Numbered from the stretch's first letter, positions 1 through 5,520 are shown. The stretch is 6,017 nucleotides of DNA from an uncultured Streptococcus sp. (GCA_934216185.1 CAKQBM010000107.1:1-6017), one strand, 5' to 3'. A program made the numbers and translations. Notes: a model not told the origin generated them from the sequence alone.

Positions 1-47
1 TGGTCACGAGCTGCTTGGACAAATTTTTCTGCTGAAACGATTGCCAT
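1..47 (-). CDS. fba: Class II fructose-1,6-bisphosphate aldolase, N-terminal fragment (runs off left edge)
   Basis: Only the first 15 codons are in the window, reading MAIVSAEKFVQAARD, which I recognise as the start of streptococcal class II (zinc-dependent) fructose-bisphosphate aldolase, about 293 residues long when complete. The enzyme cleaves fructose-1,6-bisphosphate to dihydroxyacetone phosphate and glyceraldehyde-3-phosphate in cytosolic glycolysis. The ATG at 47-45 is supported by a strong GGAGG at 57-61, nine bases upstream. In pneumococcus fba lies directly downstream of vncS, and the same order is seen here, which supports both calls. It appears to have its own promoter and so need not depend on the damaged vnc genes. 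The identification rests on a short match plus synteny; no catalytic residues are visible. Confidence 0.88.
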   Translation of the reverse strand, partial: MAIVSAEKFVQAARD

Positions 48-72
48 TTTATCAGGCCTCCTGTATATTTTT

Positions 73-86
73 ATGGGTCATCCCAT
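73..86 (-). other. Small inverted repeat in the fba leader
   Basis: ATGGG and CCCAT face each other around a four-base loop, between the predicted fba start site and its ribosome binding site. The stem is only five base pairs, so it could be an RNA hairpin near the 5' end, a small operator, or chance. Confidence 0.3.
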
Positions 87-97
87 TTACATTGTTC

Positions 98-126
98 ATT
101 TTATCACTTTTTGACAAAAAAATCTA
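98..126 (-). promoter_or_regulatory. Predicted extended -10 promoter of fba
   Basis: Reading leftwards, TGA plus TAAAAT (106-98) forms an extended -10 element. The hexamer 17 bases upstream (126-121, TAGATT) is a poor -35, as is common with extended -10 promoters. Transcription would start near position 90, giving a leader of about 45 bases that includes a small hairpin and the GGAGG ribosome site. A TTGTCA at 117-112 is too close to the -10 to serve as its -35. This is a prediction from sequence only. Confidence 0.55.
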
Positions 127-166
127 GTTTTTCCCGCAGTTTCGATTGAATTTCTTCTAGCTTCAT
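104..166 (-). CDS. Possible small ORF, 20 codons, between vncS and fba
   Basis: An ATG at 166-164 opens a 20-codon frame ending in TGA at 106-104; an in-frame TAG lies immediately upstream, so this is the only ATG. The peptide begins MKLEEIQSKL and ends FFVKK, with leucine, isoleucine and phenylalanine spaced among lysines and glutamates as in an amphipathic helix. The nearest purine-rich ribosome-like sequence (AAAGGG) is about nine bases upstream, a moderate match. Its stop codon overlaps the predicted fba extended -10. I do not recognise it, and an ORF this short can occur by chance. Confidence 0.25.
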   Translation of the reverse strand: MKLEEIQSKLREKLDFFVKK

Positions 167-187
167 CTATGTAAACCCTTTCTCACC

Positions 188-1159
188 CTAGTCTTGGGCG
201 ACTTTTGGAAAAGCTATGAAGAAGGTCAAACGATTCTCCTTCATCTCGAAACGATAGGGTAATTTTTCATGTTCTAATAGACTTTTGACCACAAAGAGCC
301 CCATCCCCAAACCCTTGGCCTTGCGACTAGCATTATCAGAAAAAGGCTGGACCAGTTTTTCTTGTTCCTCTGAGCTACAGCTATTTTCGATAAAAAGTTC
401 CCCTTCTCTTTCTCCAATGCGAACTAAGCTACCTGGAACAGAGTGCTTGATAGCATTGCTGATGAGATTAGACAGAATCAACTTCATAACTGATGGATTT
501 AGATAAGCCTGCTGATGGATCAAACTATTGTCTATCTGGAGCCCTCTTTCCTTGGCGATCAAGTCATAATCCTTGACTTTAGTTTGCGTCATCTGGTGTA
601 GATCAATTTCTTCCCTATCATCTCTTAATTCCTGCACAGACGAGAGAGAAAGTATCTGGAGAACGTGGTGATTGAGTTCATCCACAATCCCCAAGGAAAC
701 TCCTAGATAGTGGTCTCTATCCTTATAACGACCGATATTCTCTTTCATATTTTCGATTAGGATTTTCAAACTAGCCAGCGGTGTTTTCAATTCATGAGAA
801 GCCCCTCGTAGGAATTCAACCTTCATCTTTTCCAGCTGGAGAATAGCTTCATTCTTGTCATGCAAGTCCGCAATGACAGTTAAGAGATGCTGGTAGAGGC
901 TATTGATTTGTTCCTTGAGATCACCAATCTCATCCTTGGAATCCACGCGCAAACGCACTTGGGCATCCAGTTCCATCATTCTACGAGTCACCCGCTTGAT
1001 TTCCAAGATCGGGGCAACAATGGTTCGAGCATAGATGTAGGCCACCAAAAGGGAAATCAGAAAGGATGCCAGCAAGGTATAGCTTTTTTCGCAGTTCCTT
1101 GATATAAACATCAATGACACGGTCAAAGGGAACCTCATCTGTCGCTTCCCAGACCGCAT
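188..1159 (-). pseudogene. vncS: VncS sensor histidine kinase, 5'-truncated (sensor domain deleted)
   Basis: From the Tyr codon at 1081 to the TAG at 190-188 the frame encodes about 297 residues matching my memory of pneumococcal VncS (about 442 residues). Numbered from an ATG at 1159, these are the second membrane segment (about 27-47), a HAMP-type linker (about 47-100), a HisKA dimerisation/phosphoacceptor motif SHELKTPL with His122, an N box NLISNAIKH (231-239) and a glycine-rich G box GLGMGL (283-288). The first membrane segment and the extracellular sensor, roughly the first 145 residues, are absent. Residues 1-26 are only vncR sequence read out of frame. No convincing ribosome site supports the ATG at 1159; an in-frame ATG at residue 8 has a weak GGGAAG upstream. 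It overlaps vncR by 179 bases. It may be a dead remnant, or a signal-blind kinase made by coupling to vncR translation. Confidence 0.85.
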
Positions 1160-1679
1160 CGATTATCTGAGAACGGGTCAAGACACGTCCTTCATTTTTC
1201 ACCAGATAGTCCAGAATTTCCAACTCTTTAGCATTGATGGCCACTTCTTGACCTGCTAGGCTGGAACTGTAGCTCTCAAAATCCACCCTGACATCTTTAT
1301 AGGAGAAAATTCGTCCCGTATCATAATAGCGCTTGAAAATCGCATCTACCCTCACTTTTAAGAGGGAGAGGGAGAAGGGCTTTCCCAGATAGCCATCTGC
1401 TAGCGAAGCAAAGGCACTCATCTTGTATTTCTCATCCTGAAAAGCGGTCAACATCAGGACAGGAACCTGACTGGTTTTACGAATCTCAGCTAAAACTTCT
1501 AGACCATTGAGCTTGGGCATCTGGATATCCAGTAAAATCAAGGCTCCCTCATAGCTGGAAAATTGCTCCAGAGCTTCTTGTCCATCCGACGCCTCAATGG
1601 TTTCATAACCACAATCCGTCAAATAGTCACTGATTCCCTCACGGATCATCTCTTCATCTTCTACAATTAAAATTTTCAT
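981..1679 (-). CDS. vncR: VncR, OmpR/PhoB-family response regulator with replaced C-terminus
   Basis: The protein starts MKILIVEDEE and has a full receiver domain: acidic residues 7-9, phosphoacceptor Asp51 in LLDIQMP, Thr78 and Lys100 in GKPF. A winged-helix DNA-binding domain follows (about 125-199), with the OmpR-family run VLTRSQIIDAVW and the recognition-helix region RVIDVYIKELRKK ending at residue 199. Native VncR, as I recall it, then has about 19 more residues forming the C-terminal wing hairpin. Here a deletion joins Lys199 to vncS, so residues 200-232 are vncS sequence read in the wrong frame, ending at a TAG. Losing the wing should weaken or alter DNA binding, while the receiver could still be phosphorylated. 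The ATG at 1679 has a poor ribosome site (GAGAG region) but is the natural start of the receiver fold. VncRS is known as the pneumococcal two-component system beside vex. Confidence 0.88.
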   Translation of the reverse strand: MKILIVEDEEMIREGISDYLTDCGYETIEASDGQEALEQFSSYEGALILLDIQMPKLNGLEVLAEIRKTSQVPVLMLTAFQDEKYKMSAFASLADGYLGKPFSLSLLKVRVDAIFKRYYDTGRIFSYKDVRVDFESYSSSLAGQEVAINAKELEILDYLVKNEGRVLTRSQIIDAVWEATDEVPFDRVIDVYIKELRKKLYLAGILSDFPFGGLHLCSNHCCPDLGNQAGDS

Positions 1680-1735
1680 ACTTTAACTGCTCTCTATTTT
1701 TTATTTTTCTTAGAATAAGTACCTACTCTATTTTT

Positions 1736-1764
1736 ATTATAGCCTCTTACTGGCCTTTTGTCTG
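1736..1764 (-). promoter_or_regulatory. Predicted vncR promoter
   Basis: A perfect TATAAT lies at 1741-1736, with CAGACA (four of six matches to TTGACA) 17 bases upstream at 1764-1759. Transcription would start near 1729, leaving about 50 bases of AT-rich leader before the vncR ATG. The site lies between the RUP copy and vncR, so vncR appears to be transcribed separately from the LysM gene. Confidence 0.55.
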
Positions 1765-1783
1765 TAAGCAACTGACCACTAGA

Positions 1784-1890
1784 TATAGTAAATTGAAACT
1801 AGAATAGTACACCTAGACTTCTAAAATATTTCTAGAAATTGATTTGACTGTCCTGATTGATTTGTCCTTTTTCTATTTCATTTCACTATA
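1784..1890 (+). repeat. RUP element (107 bp), copy 1
   Basis: The element starts TATAGTAAATTGAAAC and ends TTTCATTTCACTATA; the two ends are imperfect inverted repeats and the length is exactly 107 bp, the size reported for RUP in pneumococcus. The body holds the characteristic TCTAGAAATTGATTTGAC segment. RUP is a non-coding element thought to be moved by the IS630-Spn1 transposase; it begins and ends with TA, the usual target dinucleotide of that family. It is about 79% identical, without gaps, to the copy at 5334-5440, which is in the opposite orientation. It lies between the LysM-gene terminator and the vncR promoter. Confidence 0.88.
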
Positions 1891-1915
1891 AAACAAAGAG
1901 AGCCTATCGCTCTCT
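1891..1915 (-). terminator. Rho-independent terminator of the LysM surface-protein gene
   Basis: Reading leftwards, AGAGAGC, a five-base loop GATAG, and GCTCTCT form a perfect seven-pair stem, followed at once by TTGTTTT. It lies about 33 bases past the LysM stop codon. The T-tract directly abuts the RUP element ending at 1890. Confidence 0.8.
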
Positions 1916-1947
1916 CTGCTTGCATTTCACTCTCTATAGAATGAAAA

Positions 1948-4446
1948 TTATTTAGCTGCTTTTGAAAATGTTACAACGTAATTATAATCTTTCCCATTAG
2001 ATTGATATACATAGTCCTCTTTGAAAGAATAGCCGCGTTTGCTCAACTCTTCTTTCTTAGCTTCAACTTGGCTCTTGACAGCTGCTTTAACCTGTTCATT
2101 TGATAAACCTTCCGCAAGTTCAAGAGAAGTTCCATTGATATCTCCTAGGAAACCTGCAATATCTTTCATTTGATCAAAGTTATAAAAAACATTTACTTTG
2201 ACCTTTTGAGGAGCTGGCTGTTCTAGACTTCTACGATTTCTGCTAGCGCGTGCTTGAACTGCTGGAGCCATTCTGAACCCTGAAGTTCCTGTAGCCTCCT
2301 TAGTGAATGTGACAACGTAGTTATAATTTTTCACAGTAGTATCTTGTTCAAAAATAATGTCATTTTTCACATGATACCCTCTAGCAGCTAGGCCTTTTAT
2401 CTTGGCTTGAATTTTTTCTTTTACTAGCTCTTTTGCCTGTGCTTCACTCGTTCCAGCAGGAATTGTGACAGTGTTATTTTCTCCAGGGTCAGATAGGAAA
2501 CCATGAATATCTGGCATTTCAGCGAAGTTATAGCTAATATTTACAGTCCCATCTGGTTCTGATGTTGAACGTGCCACTCTTCTTGCTCTTGCTTGAACTG
2601 ATGGAGCATTTCTAAAACTTGAAGTCCCTTCTGAAGTTGAAGAAGGCTGTGTTGAGCTTTCTGATGGAGATGCTACTGCTGATCTGGAAGTCCCACTTGC
2701 ACCATGACCAATCGCTGTGCTTCCATTGTCAATAGTAGTTCCCCCAGGGCCATTATTGGTCAAGCCTTCTCTACCATAATTCGGACTTGAAACTTCTTCA
2801 CCTGGAACATCCAATGCATTAATTTCATTTTGATATTTTTCTGTAATAGTAGCTACTTCTTCATCGTCTTTTGCTTGGTTAATTTCTTCTATCGCTTTAT
2901 CTTGTAACGCCTTTAATGCTTCTTTTAATCTTGCCTTTTCATCTGCATCAGGAACTTTTTCAATCGCATCTGCTTTTATTTTAACAACTTCACCAATATT
3001 GTCATCTATACTCTCCTTTTTAGCTGACTTCAAGGCTTCTTCCTTCTTAAGTTTTTCTTCTGATTTTGGCTCTGGAGTTGATGCTTCTAGAGTCGGAGTT
3101 GATGTTGCTGAATTCCCTGAATCATTTGTAGCATCTGCAGATGGAGTATTGGAAGGTTCTGCAATTGTTTCAGAGTTACCTGTTTCTACAGCTGGCTGTG
3201 TAGTAGAATTGGACTCGCCTGATGCGACCGGTGACGAAGTTGAATCACTTGGTTTTGGAGCTGTTGAGTTACCTGTAGGAGTTGTAGATGGCGCTCCTGA
3301 CTCGTCTGAATGATTACCTGTTGATGGAGATTCAACTGAAGAAGCTGATTCATCGTTTTTAGGTGCTGGAGACACTGATTCTTCTACTTTTGGTGCTGGT
3401 GTCGCTGGCTCCTCCACTTTTGGTGCTGGTGCCGCTGGTTCCTCCACTTTTGGTGCTGGTGCCGCTGGCTCCTCCACTTTTGGTGCTGGTGCCGCTGGTT
3501 CCTCCACTTTTGGTGCTGGTGCCGCTGATTCTTCTGATTTTGGCGCTGGTGTCGCTGGCTCGTCTACTTTTGGTGCTGGTGTCGTTGGCTCGTCTGCTTT
3601 CGACGCTGGTGCCACTAGCTCGTCTACTTTTGGTGCTGGTGTCGCTGGCTCGTCTGATTTTGGTGCTGGAGATGCTGGCTCTTCCACTTTTGGTGCTGGA
3701 GCCACTGGCTTCTCTGCTTTTGGTACTGATACTGATGGCGCTGGCATCTCTGAACTTGGATTTGAAACTACAGGTTGATTTGTAGTTCCTGTATCTGAAG
3801 GGGAATTGTCTGTTACTGGAGTTGAGGCTCCTGAATGACCCTCACTTCTTACACCTGATGATGGATTTGAAGTTTCGGCTTTTGTTTCGGCTTTTGGTGC
3901 AACTGTGACTGAGGTTTCTGATTTCGGTGCTGATACTGCTGGTGTTTCCACAGCTACTGGTGTCGTTTGTTTAACGGTAGTCCTTTGCTCCCCAGTTACA
4001 GTATCTGTCTTTGTTTCAACTTCATAACTTTGACGACTACCAGAATTATCAATCGACACTCGCTGTCTTTTGACTTCTGTATTTCCATCTTTTAGAAAAG
4101 CTTCTTCGCTAAAATACAATTTATTATTAGCAAAAATCAAATCTCTATTTGCAATACGATTTATCTCAACCAAGCCATCAACAGATAGCCCTGTTGCTCC
4201 ACTAATAGCACTCAGTGTATCTCCCCACTTAATTGTGTAGTGTGATAAATTGTCTATATTTTGAATATCAGCTTTCACTTCTGCAACTGTTCTGGCTACC
4301 CAAACACCATCTTGTTCATTAGCTGATACAGTTGGAGCTAAAAAGCCCAGTCCCAATAAAATCACACCTGTCGCAACAATTGCACCGGTTCTCAATTTTC
4401 TAAAGCCACGGAGGGATAAAGTCCCTCTAACATTTGTTTGTCTCAT
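1948..4446 (-). CDS. Secreted LysM-domain surface protein with Pro/Ala-rich repeats and a duplicated C-terminal unit
   Basis: This 832-residue protein has a long signal peptide (about 1-42) with a basic GFRKLRTG stretch before the hydrophobic core and likely cleavage after TVSA. One LysM domain (about 67-113, SHYTIKWGDTLSAIS through NNKLYFS) should bind cell-wall glycan. A Ser/Thr/Pro/Ala linker follows, with a ten-residue array (251-362), then a charged helical segment (about 457-545, DUF1542-like in style), a glycine-rich linker, and two tandem 113-residue units (607-719, 720-832). There is no LPXTG, choline-binding repeat or C-terminal membrane segment, so wall attachment is probably non-covalent through LysM. 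I chose ATG 4446 over GTG 4458 because the latter would consume the GAGGAAAA ribosome site. The N-terminal region resembles other streptococcal LysM proteins I recall; the C-terminal units I do not recognise. A role in adhesion or wall organisation is only inference. It separates vncR from the vex remnant, unlike in pneumococcus. Confidence 0.9.
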   Translation of the reverse strand: MRQTNVRGTLSLRGFRKLRTGAIVATGVILLGLGFLAPTVSANEQDGVWVARTVAEVKADIQNIDNLSHYTIKWGDTLSAISGATGLSVDGLVEINRIANRDLIFANNKLYFSEEAFLKDGNTEVKRQRVSIDNSGSRQSYEVETKTDTVTGEQRTTVKQTTPVAVETPAVSAPKSETSVTVAPKAETKAETSNPSSGVRSEGHSGASTPVTDNSPSDTGTTNQPVVSNPSSEMPAPSVSVPKAEKPVAPAPKVEEPASPAPKSDEPATPAPKVDELVAPASKADEPTTPAPKVDEPATPAPKSEESAAPAPKVEEPAAPAPKVEEPAAPAPKVEEPAAPAPKVEEPATPAPKVEESVSPAPKNDESASSVESPSTGNHSDESGAPSTTPTGNSTAPKPSDSTSSPVASGESNSTTQPAVETGNSETIAEPSNTPSADATNDSGNSATSTPTLEASTPEPKSEEKLKKEEALKSAKKESIDDNIGEVVKIKADAIEKVPDADEKARLKEALKALQDKAIEEINQAKDDEEVATITEKYQNEINALDVPGEEVSSPNYGREGLTNNGPGGTTIDNGSTAIGHGASGTSRSAVASPSESSTQPSSTSEGTSSFRNAPSVQARARRVARSTSEPDGTVNISYNFAEMPDIHGFLSDPGENNTVTIPAGTSEAQAKELVKEKIQAKIKGLAARGYHVKNDIIFEQDTTVKNYNYVVTFTKEATGTSGFRMAPAVQARASRNRRSLEQPAPQKVKVNVFYNFDQMKDIAGFLGDINGTSLELAEGLSNEQVKAAVKSQVEAKKEELSKRGYSFKEDYVYQSNGKDYNYVVTFSKAAK
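1951..2289 (-). repeat. C-terminal unit B of the LysM protein (113 codons)
   Basis: Residues 720-832 begin GTSGFRMAPAVQARASR and share with unit A the basic linker, YNF, DI.GFL, a long helix ending in RGY, and YNYVVTF.K. The protein ends a few residues after the last strand. Conservation of spacing with clear sequence divergence suggests an old duplication kept by selection. Confidence 0.75.
2290..2628 (-). repeat. C-terminal unit A of the LysM protein (113 codons)
   Basis: Residues 607-719 begin GTSSFRNAPSVQARARR and align without length difference to the next 113 residues. After a basic linker comes an apparent alpha/beta module: VNISYNF strand, helix around MPDIHGFL, a long helix from EAQAKELVKEKI to LAARGY, and a final YNYVVTF strand. 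I do not recognise this module. Confidence 0.75.
3361..3696 (-). repeat. Tandem 30-bp repeats coding for APKVEEPAAP-type decapeptides
   Basis: Residues 251-362 of the LysM protein form about eleven full copies plus a final partial copy of a ten-residue unit (consensus APKVEEPAAP), so the DNA repeats with 30-bp periodicity. The middle copies are nearly identical in DNA, while outer copies vary (APKSDEPATP, ASKADEPTTP, APKNDE). The unit alternates proline-rich and acidic residues and probably forms an extended stalk that lifts the C-terminal units away from the wall. Such arrays commonly change copy number between strains. Confidence 0.9.
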
Positions 4447-4472
4447 TGTTTTCCTCACTATTTTATATTTTT

Positions 4473-4511
4473 AAAAGGTAAACTCAGCCACAGCAAGCTC
4501 GTTTACCTTTT
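4473..4511 (-). promoter_or_regulatory. Leader hairpin upstream of the LysM gene
   Basis: AAAAGGTAAAC and GTTTACCTTTT form a perfect 11-pair inverted repeat around a 17-base loop, about 26 bases upstream of the ATG at 4446. On the transcribed strand the second arm runs into TTTTAAAAAT, giving a weak terminator shape. It lies between the predicted promoter and the ribosome site, so it could be an attenuator, an mRNA-stabilising hairpin, or a terminator for transcripts coming from the vex side. Function is inferred from position only. Confidence 0.5.
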
Positions 4512-4629
4512 CAATCTGGATAGGTATCTACAAGTTTTCTATTTATTTAAAAACAAATCATGGATAATTTTTAATGCATATTTGAATATAGAAATTGTAA
4601 ATTTTCCTTACACCGAACTCCACGATTTC

Positions 4630-4659
4630 AGTATATCACATCCTCCAGAGAAAGTACAA
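4630..4659 (-). promoter_or_regulatory. Predicted promoter of the LysM gene
   Basis: An extended -10, TG-A-TATACT, ends at 4630, with TTGTAC (three of six -35 matches) 18 bases upstream at 4659-4654. The start site would be near 4622, giving a leader of about 175 bases that carries the hairpin at 4473-4511. Three GAAAGY hexamers on the plus strand at 4650, 4661 and 4671 overlap or lie just upstream of the -35. Apart from this promoter, the hairpin and the inverted repeat at 4742-4779, I see nothing coding in the 4447-4794 gap. Confidence 0.5.
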
Positions 4660-4741
4660 AGAAAGCGATTGAAAGCAATGATTTTCACCACTGCTTTCGA
4701 CTCTATTTTGTATTGTTAAATATCCATTCTCTATCCACCAT

Positions 4742-4779
4742 TCTGGAATAGAAAAACAAGATACAATCTTTATTCCAGA
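4742..4779. repeat. Inverted repeat downstream of the vex remnant, possible terminator
   Basis: TCTGGAATA (4742-4750) and TATTCCAGA (4771-4779) are perfect nine-base complements, and AAGAT/ATCTT inside could extend the stem with a bulge. It lies 15 bases past the vex-fusion stop. The T-tract (CTAATTTTTTC) follows on the plus strand rather than in the direction of the vex gene, so it is a doubtful terminator for vex. Confidence 0.4.
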
Positions 4780-4794
4780 CTAATTTTTTCAAAC

Positions 4795-5304
4795 TTATTC
4801 GCTATCCAGCAAAAGCTCTTTTGGTTGTTTTCTAAGGAGATTGCTTGAAGCAAGCGCCATAACGAGAACCACTAAAACCAAGGCAATGACAAAGACGATG
4901 ATAAAGTCTGATGTCTGAATGGAAATGTCTAGTCTCGACAAAGTCTTGCTAAAGCCATCTGCTTCTGCACCACCACCAAGGTTAGAAGCTTGAGCAGCCT
5001 TGCTAGCTTGCTTGTCTTTTAGTTTTGCAATCGTCTCGAGCTCAGGAGAAACATTTTCCAGTCCCTTAATCTTGCTTACAGATACTAGGTCCGACAGCTT
5101 GAAAGTATGACCATTTTCTATCTTCTTAATAGAAAAAGATGTGTTGAGTGATTTGTAAAGATTGGTTTCAACTGTCTTGTTGGATCTCATCAGAGTCAAA
5201 CAGGCTGAAATTCCGGCCAATAGGACCAATAAAATCAGAAATAAAATAAAACTTCTCAGTCGTTTTCTGCTGACATAAGCCCAAGCTCTTTGGATTGGAT
5301 TCAT
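4795..5304 (-). CDS. Vex1-Vex3 fusion remnant (collapsed ABC transporter permease)
   Basis: Residues 1-98, starting MNPIQRAWAYVSRKRLRSF and ending AKLKDK, match my memory of the Vex1 N-terminus. Residues 99-169, starting QASKAAQASNLGGG and ending RKQPKELLLDSE, match the Vex3 C-terminus. Both parents are FtsX/MacB-type permeases of over 400 residues, with the Vex2 ATPase encoded between them. The join at about 5008-5013 is in frame. The product keeps one N-terminal membrane segment (about 18-38), a short extracellular stub and one C-terminal segment (about 133-153), but lacks most of the extracellular domain and the middle membrane helices. With no ATPase it cannot be a functional transporter. 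The ATG at 5304 has a strong GGAGGTGA ribosome site, so the small membrane protein may still be made. Confidence 0.85.
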   Translation of the reverse strand: MNPIQRAWAYVSRKRLRSFILFLILLVLLAGISACLTLMRSNKTVETNLYKSLNTSFSIKKIENGHTFKLSDLVSVSKIKGLENVSPELETIAKLKDKQASKAAQASNLGGGAEADGFSKTLSRLDISIQTSDFIIVFVIALVLVVLVMALASSNLLRKQPKELLLDSE

Positions 5305-5329
5305 TTGTCACCTCCATATTTGTAAGACT

Positions 5330-5359
5330 ATTATATAGTAGATTGAAATAAGATATGAA
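5330..5359 (-). promoter_or_regulatory. Predicted promoter of the vex remnant, formed across the RUP end
   Basis: A perfect TATAAT at 5335-5330 spans the left boundary of the RUP element: its first two bases come from RUP and the other four from flanking DNA. The hexamer TTCATA (5359-5354, four of six matches) lies 18 bases upstream inside RUP. The GGAGG ribosome site (5311-5315) and the ATG at 5304 follow closely. Other promoters further upstream are possible. Confidence 0.4.
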
Positions 5360-5440
5360 CAAATCGATTAGGAAAATCAAATTAATTCCTAGAAATGTTT
5401 TAATAGCCATGGCGTACTATTCTAGTTTCAATATACTATA
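5334..5440 (-). repeat. RUP element (107 bp), copy 2
   Basis: Read on the minus strand it begins TATAGTATATTGAAACTAG and ends TTTCAATCTACTATA, again exactly 107 bp with inverted ends. It aligns gap-free to the copy at 1784-1890 with about 22 differences, and is oppositely oriented. It sits between the LPXTG-gene terminator and the vex remnant. A short ORF through it is a by-product of the repeat. Confidence 0.87.
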
Positions 5441-5471
5441 AAACCAAAATATGAAATGTTTATGAAATACG

Positions 5472-5520
5472 AAAAAAGAACTAGAATTCTCACAAATGAG
5501 TGATTTTTCTAGTTCTTTTT
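5472..5520 (-). terminator. Strong symmetrical terminator after the LPXTG surface-protein gene
   Basis: AAAAAGAACTAGAA (5473-5486) and TTCTAGTTCTTTTT (5507-5520) form a perfect 14-pair stem, with CTCA/TGAG able to pair inside the loop. A- and T-tracts at both sides make it work on paper in either direction. It lies about 57 bases after the stop codon of the LPXTG gene and insulates the vex remnant from it. Confidence 0.85.

Noticed and set aside
111..139. A TTGACA on the plus strand at 111-116, considered as a plus-strand promoter.
   Set aside because: No -10 lies at the right distance (the bases there are CCGCAG-like), and no plus-strand gene follows.
285..1102. Two plus-strand ORFs of about 70 codons (285-506, 887-1102).
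   Set aside because: Both are antisense to conserved VncS kinase coding sequence.
1680..1947. Looked for the pneumococcal Pep27 peptide gene in the gap before vncR.
   Set aside because: The gap is filled by a promoter, RUP and a terminator; no frame resembling the peptide as I remember it was seen. The reading was by eye only.
2999..3313. A 104-codon plus-strand ORF.
   Set aside because: Antisense to the LysM gene linker, with no ribosome site or recognisable domain.
3361..3696. Regular 30-bp repeats considered as a CRISPR array.
   Set aside because: The units are contiguous with no spacers and code in frame for a decapeptide repeat of the LysM protein.
3363..3785. A 140-codon hydrophobic plus-strand ORF rich in leucine and valine.
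   Set aside because: It is the antisense of the 30-bp repeat array; a repeat length divisible by three keeps it open. It lacks a ribosome site and its periodicity follows the real gene.
4438..4719. A 93-codon plus-strand ORF in the gap upstream of the LysM gene.
   Set aside because: It covers the promoter, hairpin and start codon of the LysM gene, has atypical composition and no convincing ribosome site.
5168..5410. An 80-codon minus-strand ORF overlapping the vex remnant.
   Set aside because: It starts within the RUP element and continues out of frame through the Vex1 coding sequence, so it is a by-product of both.
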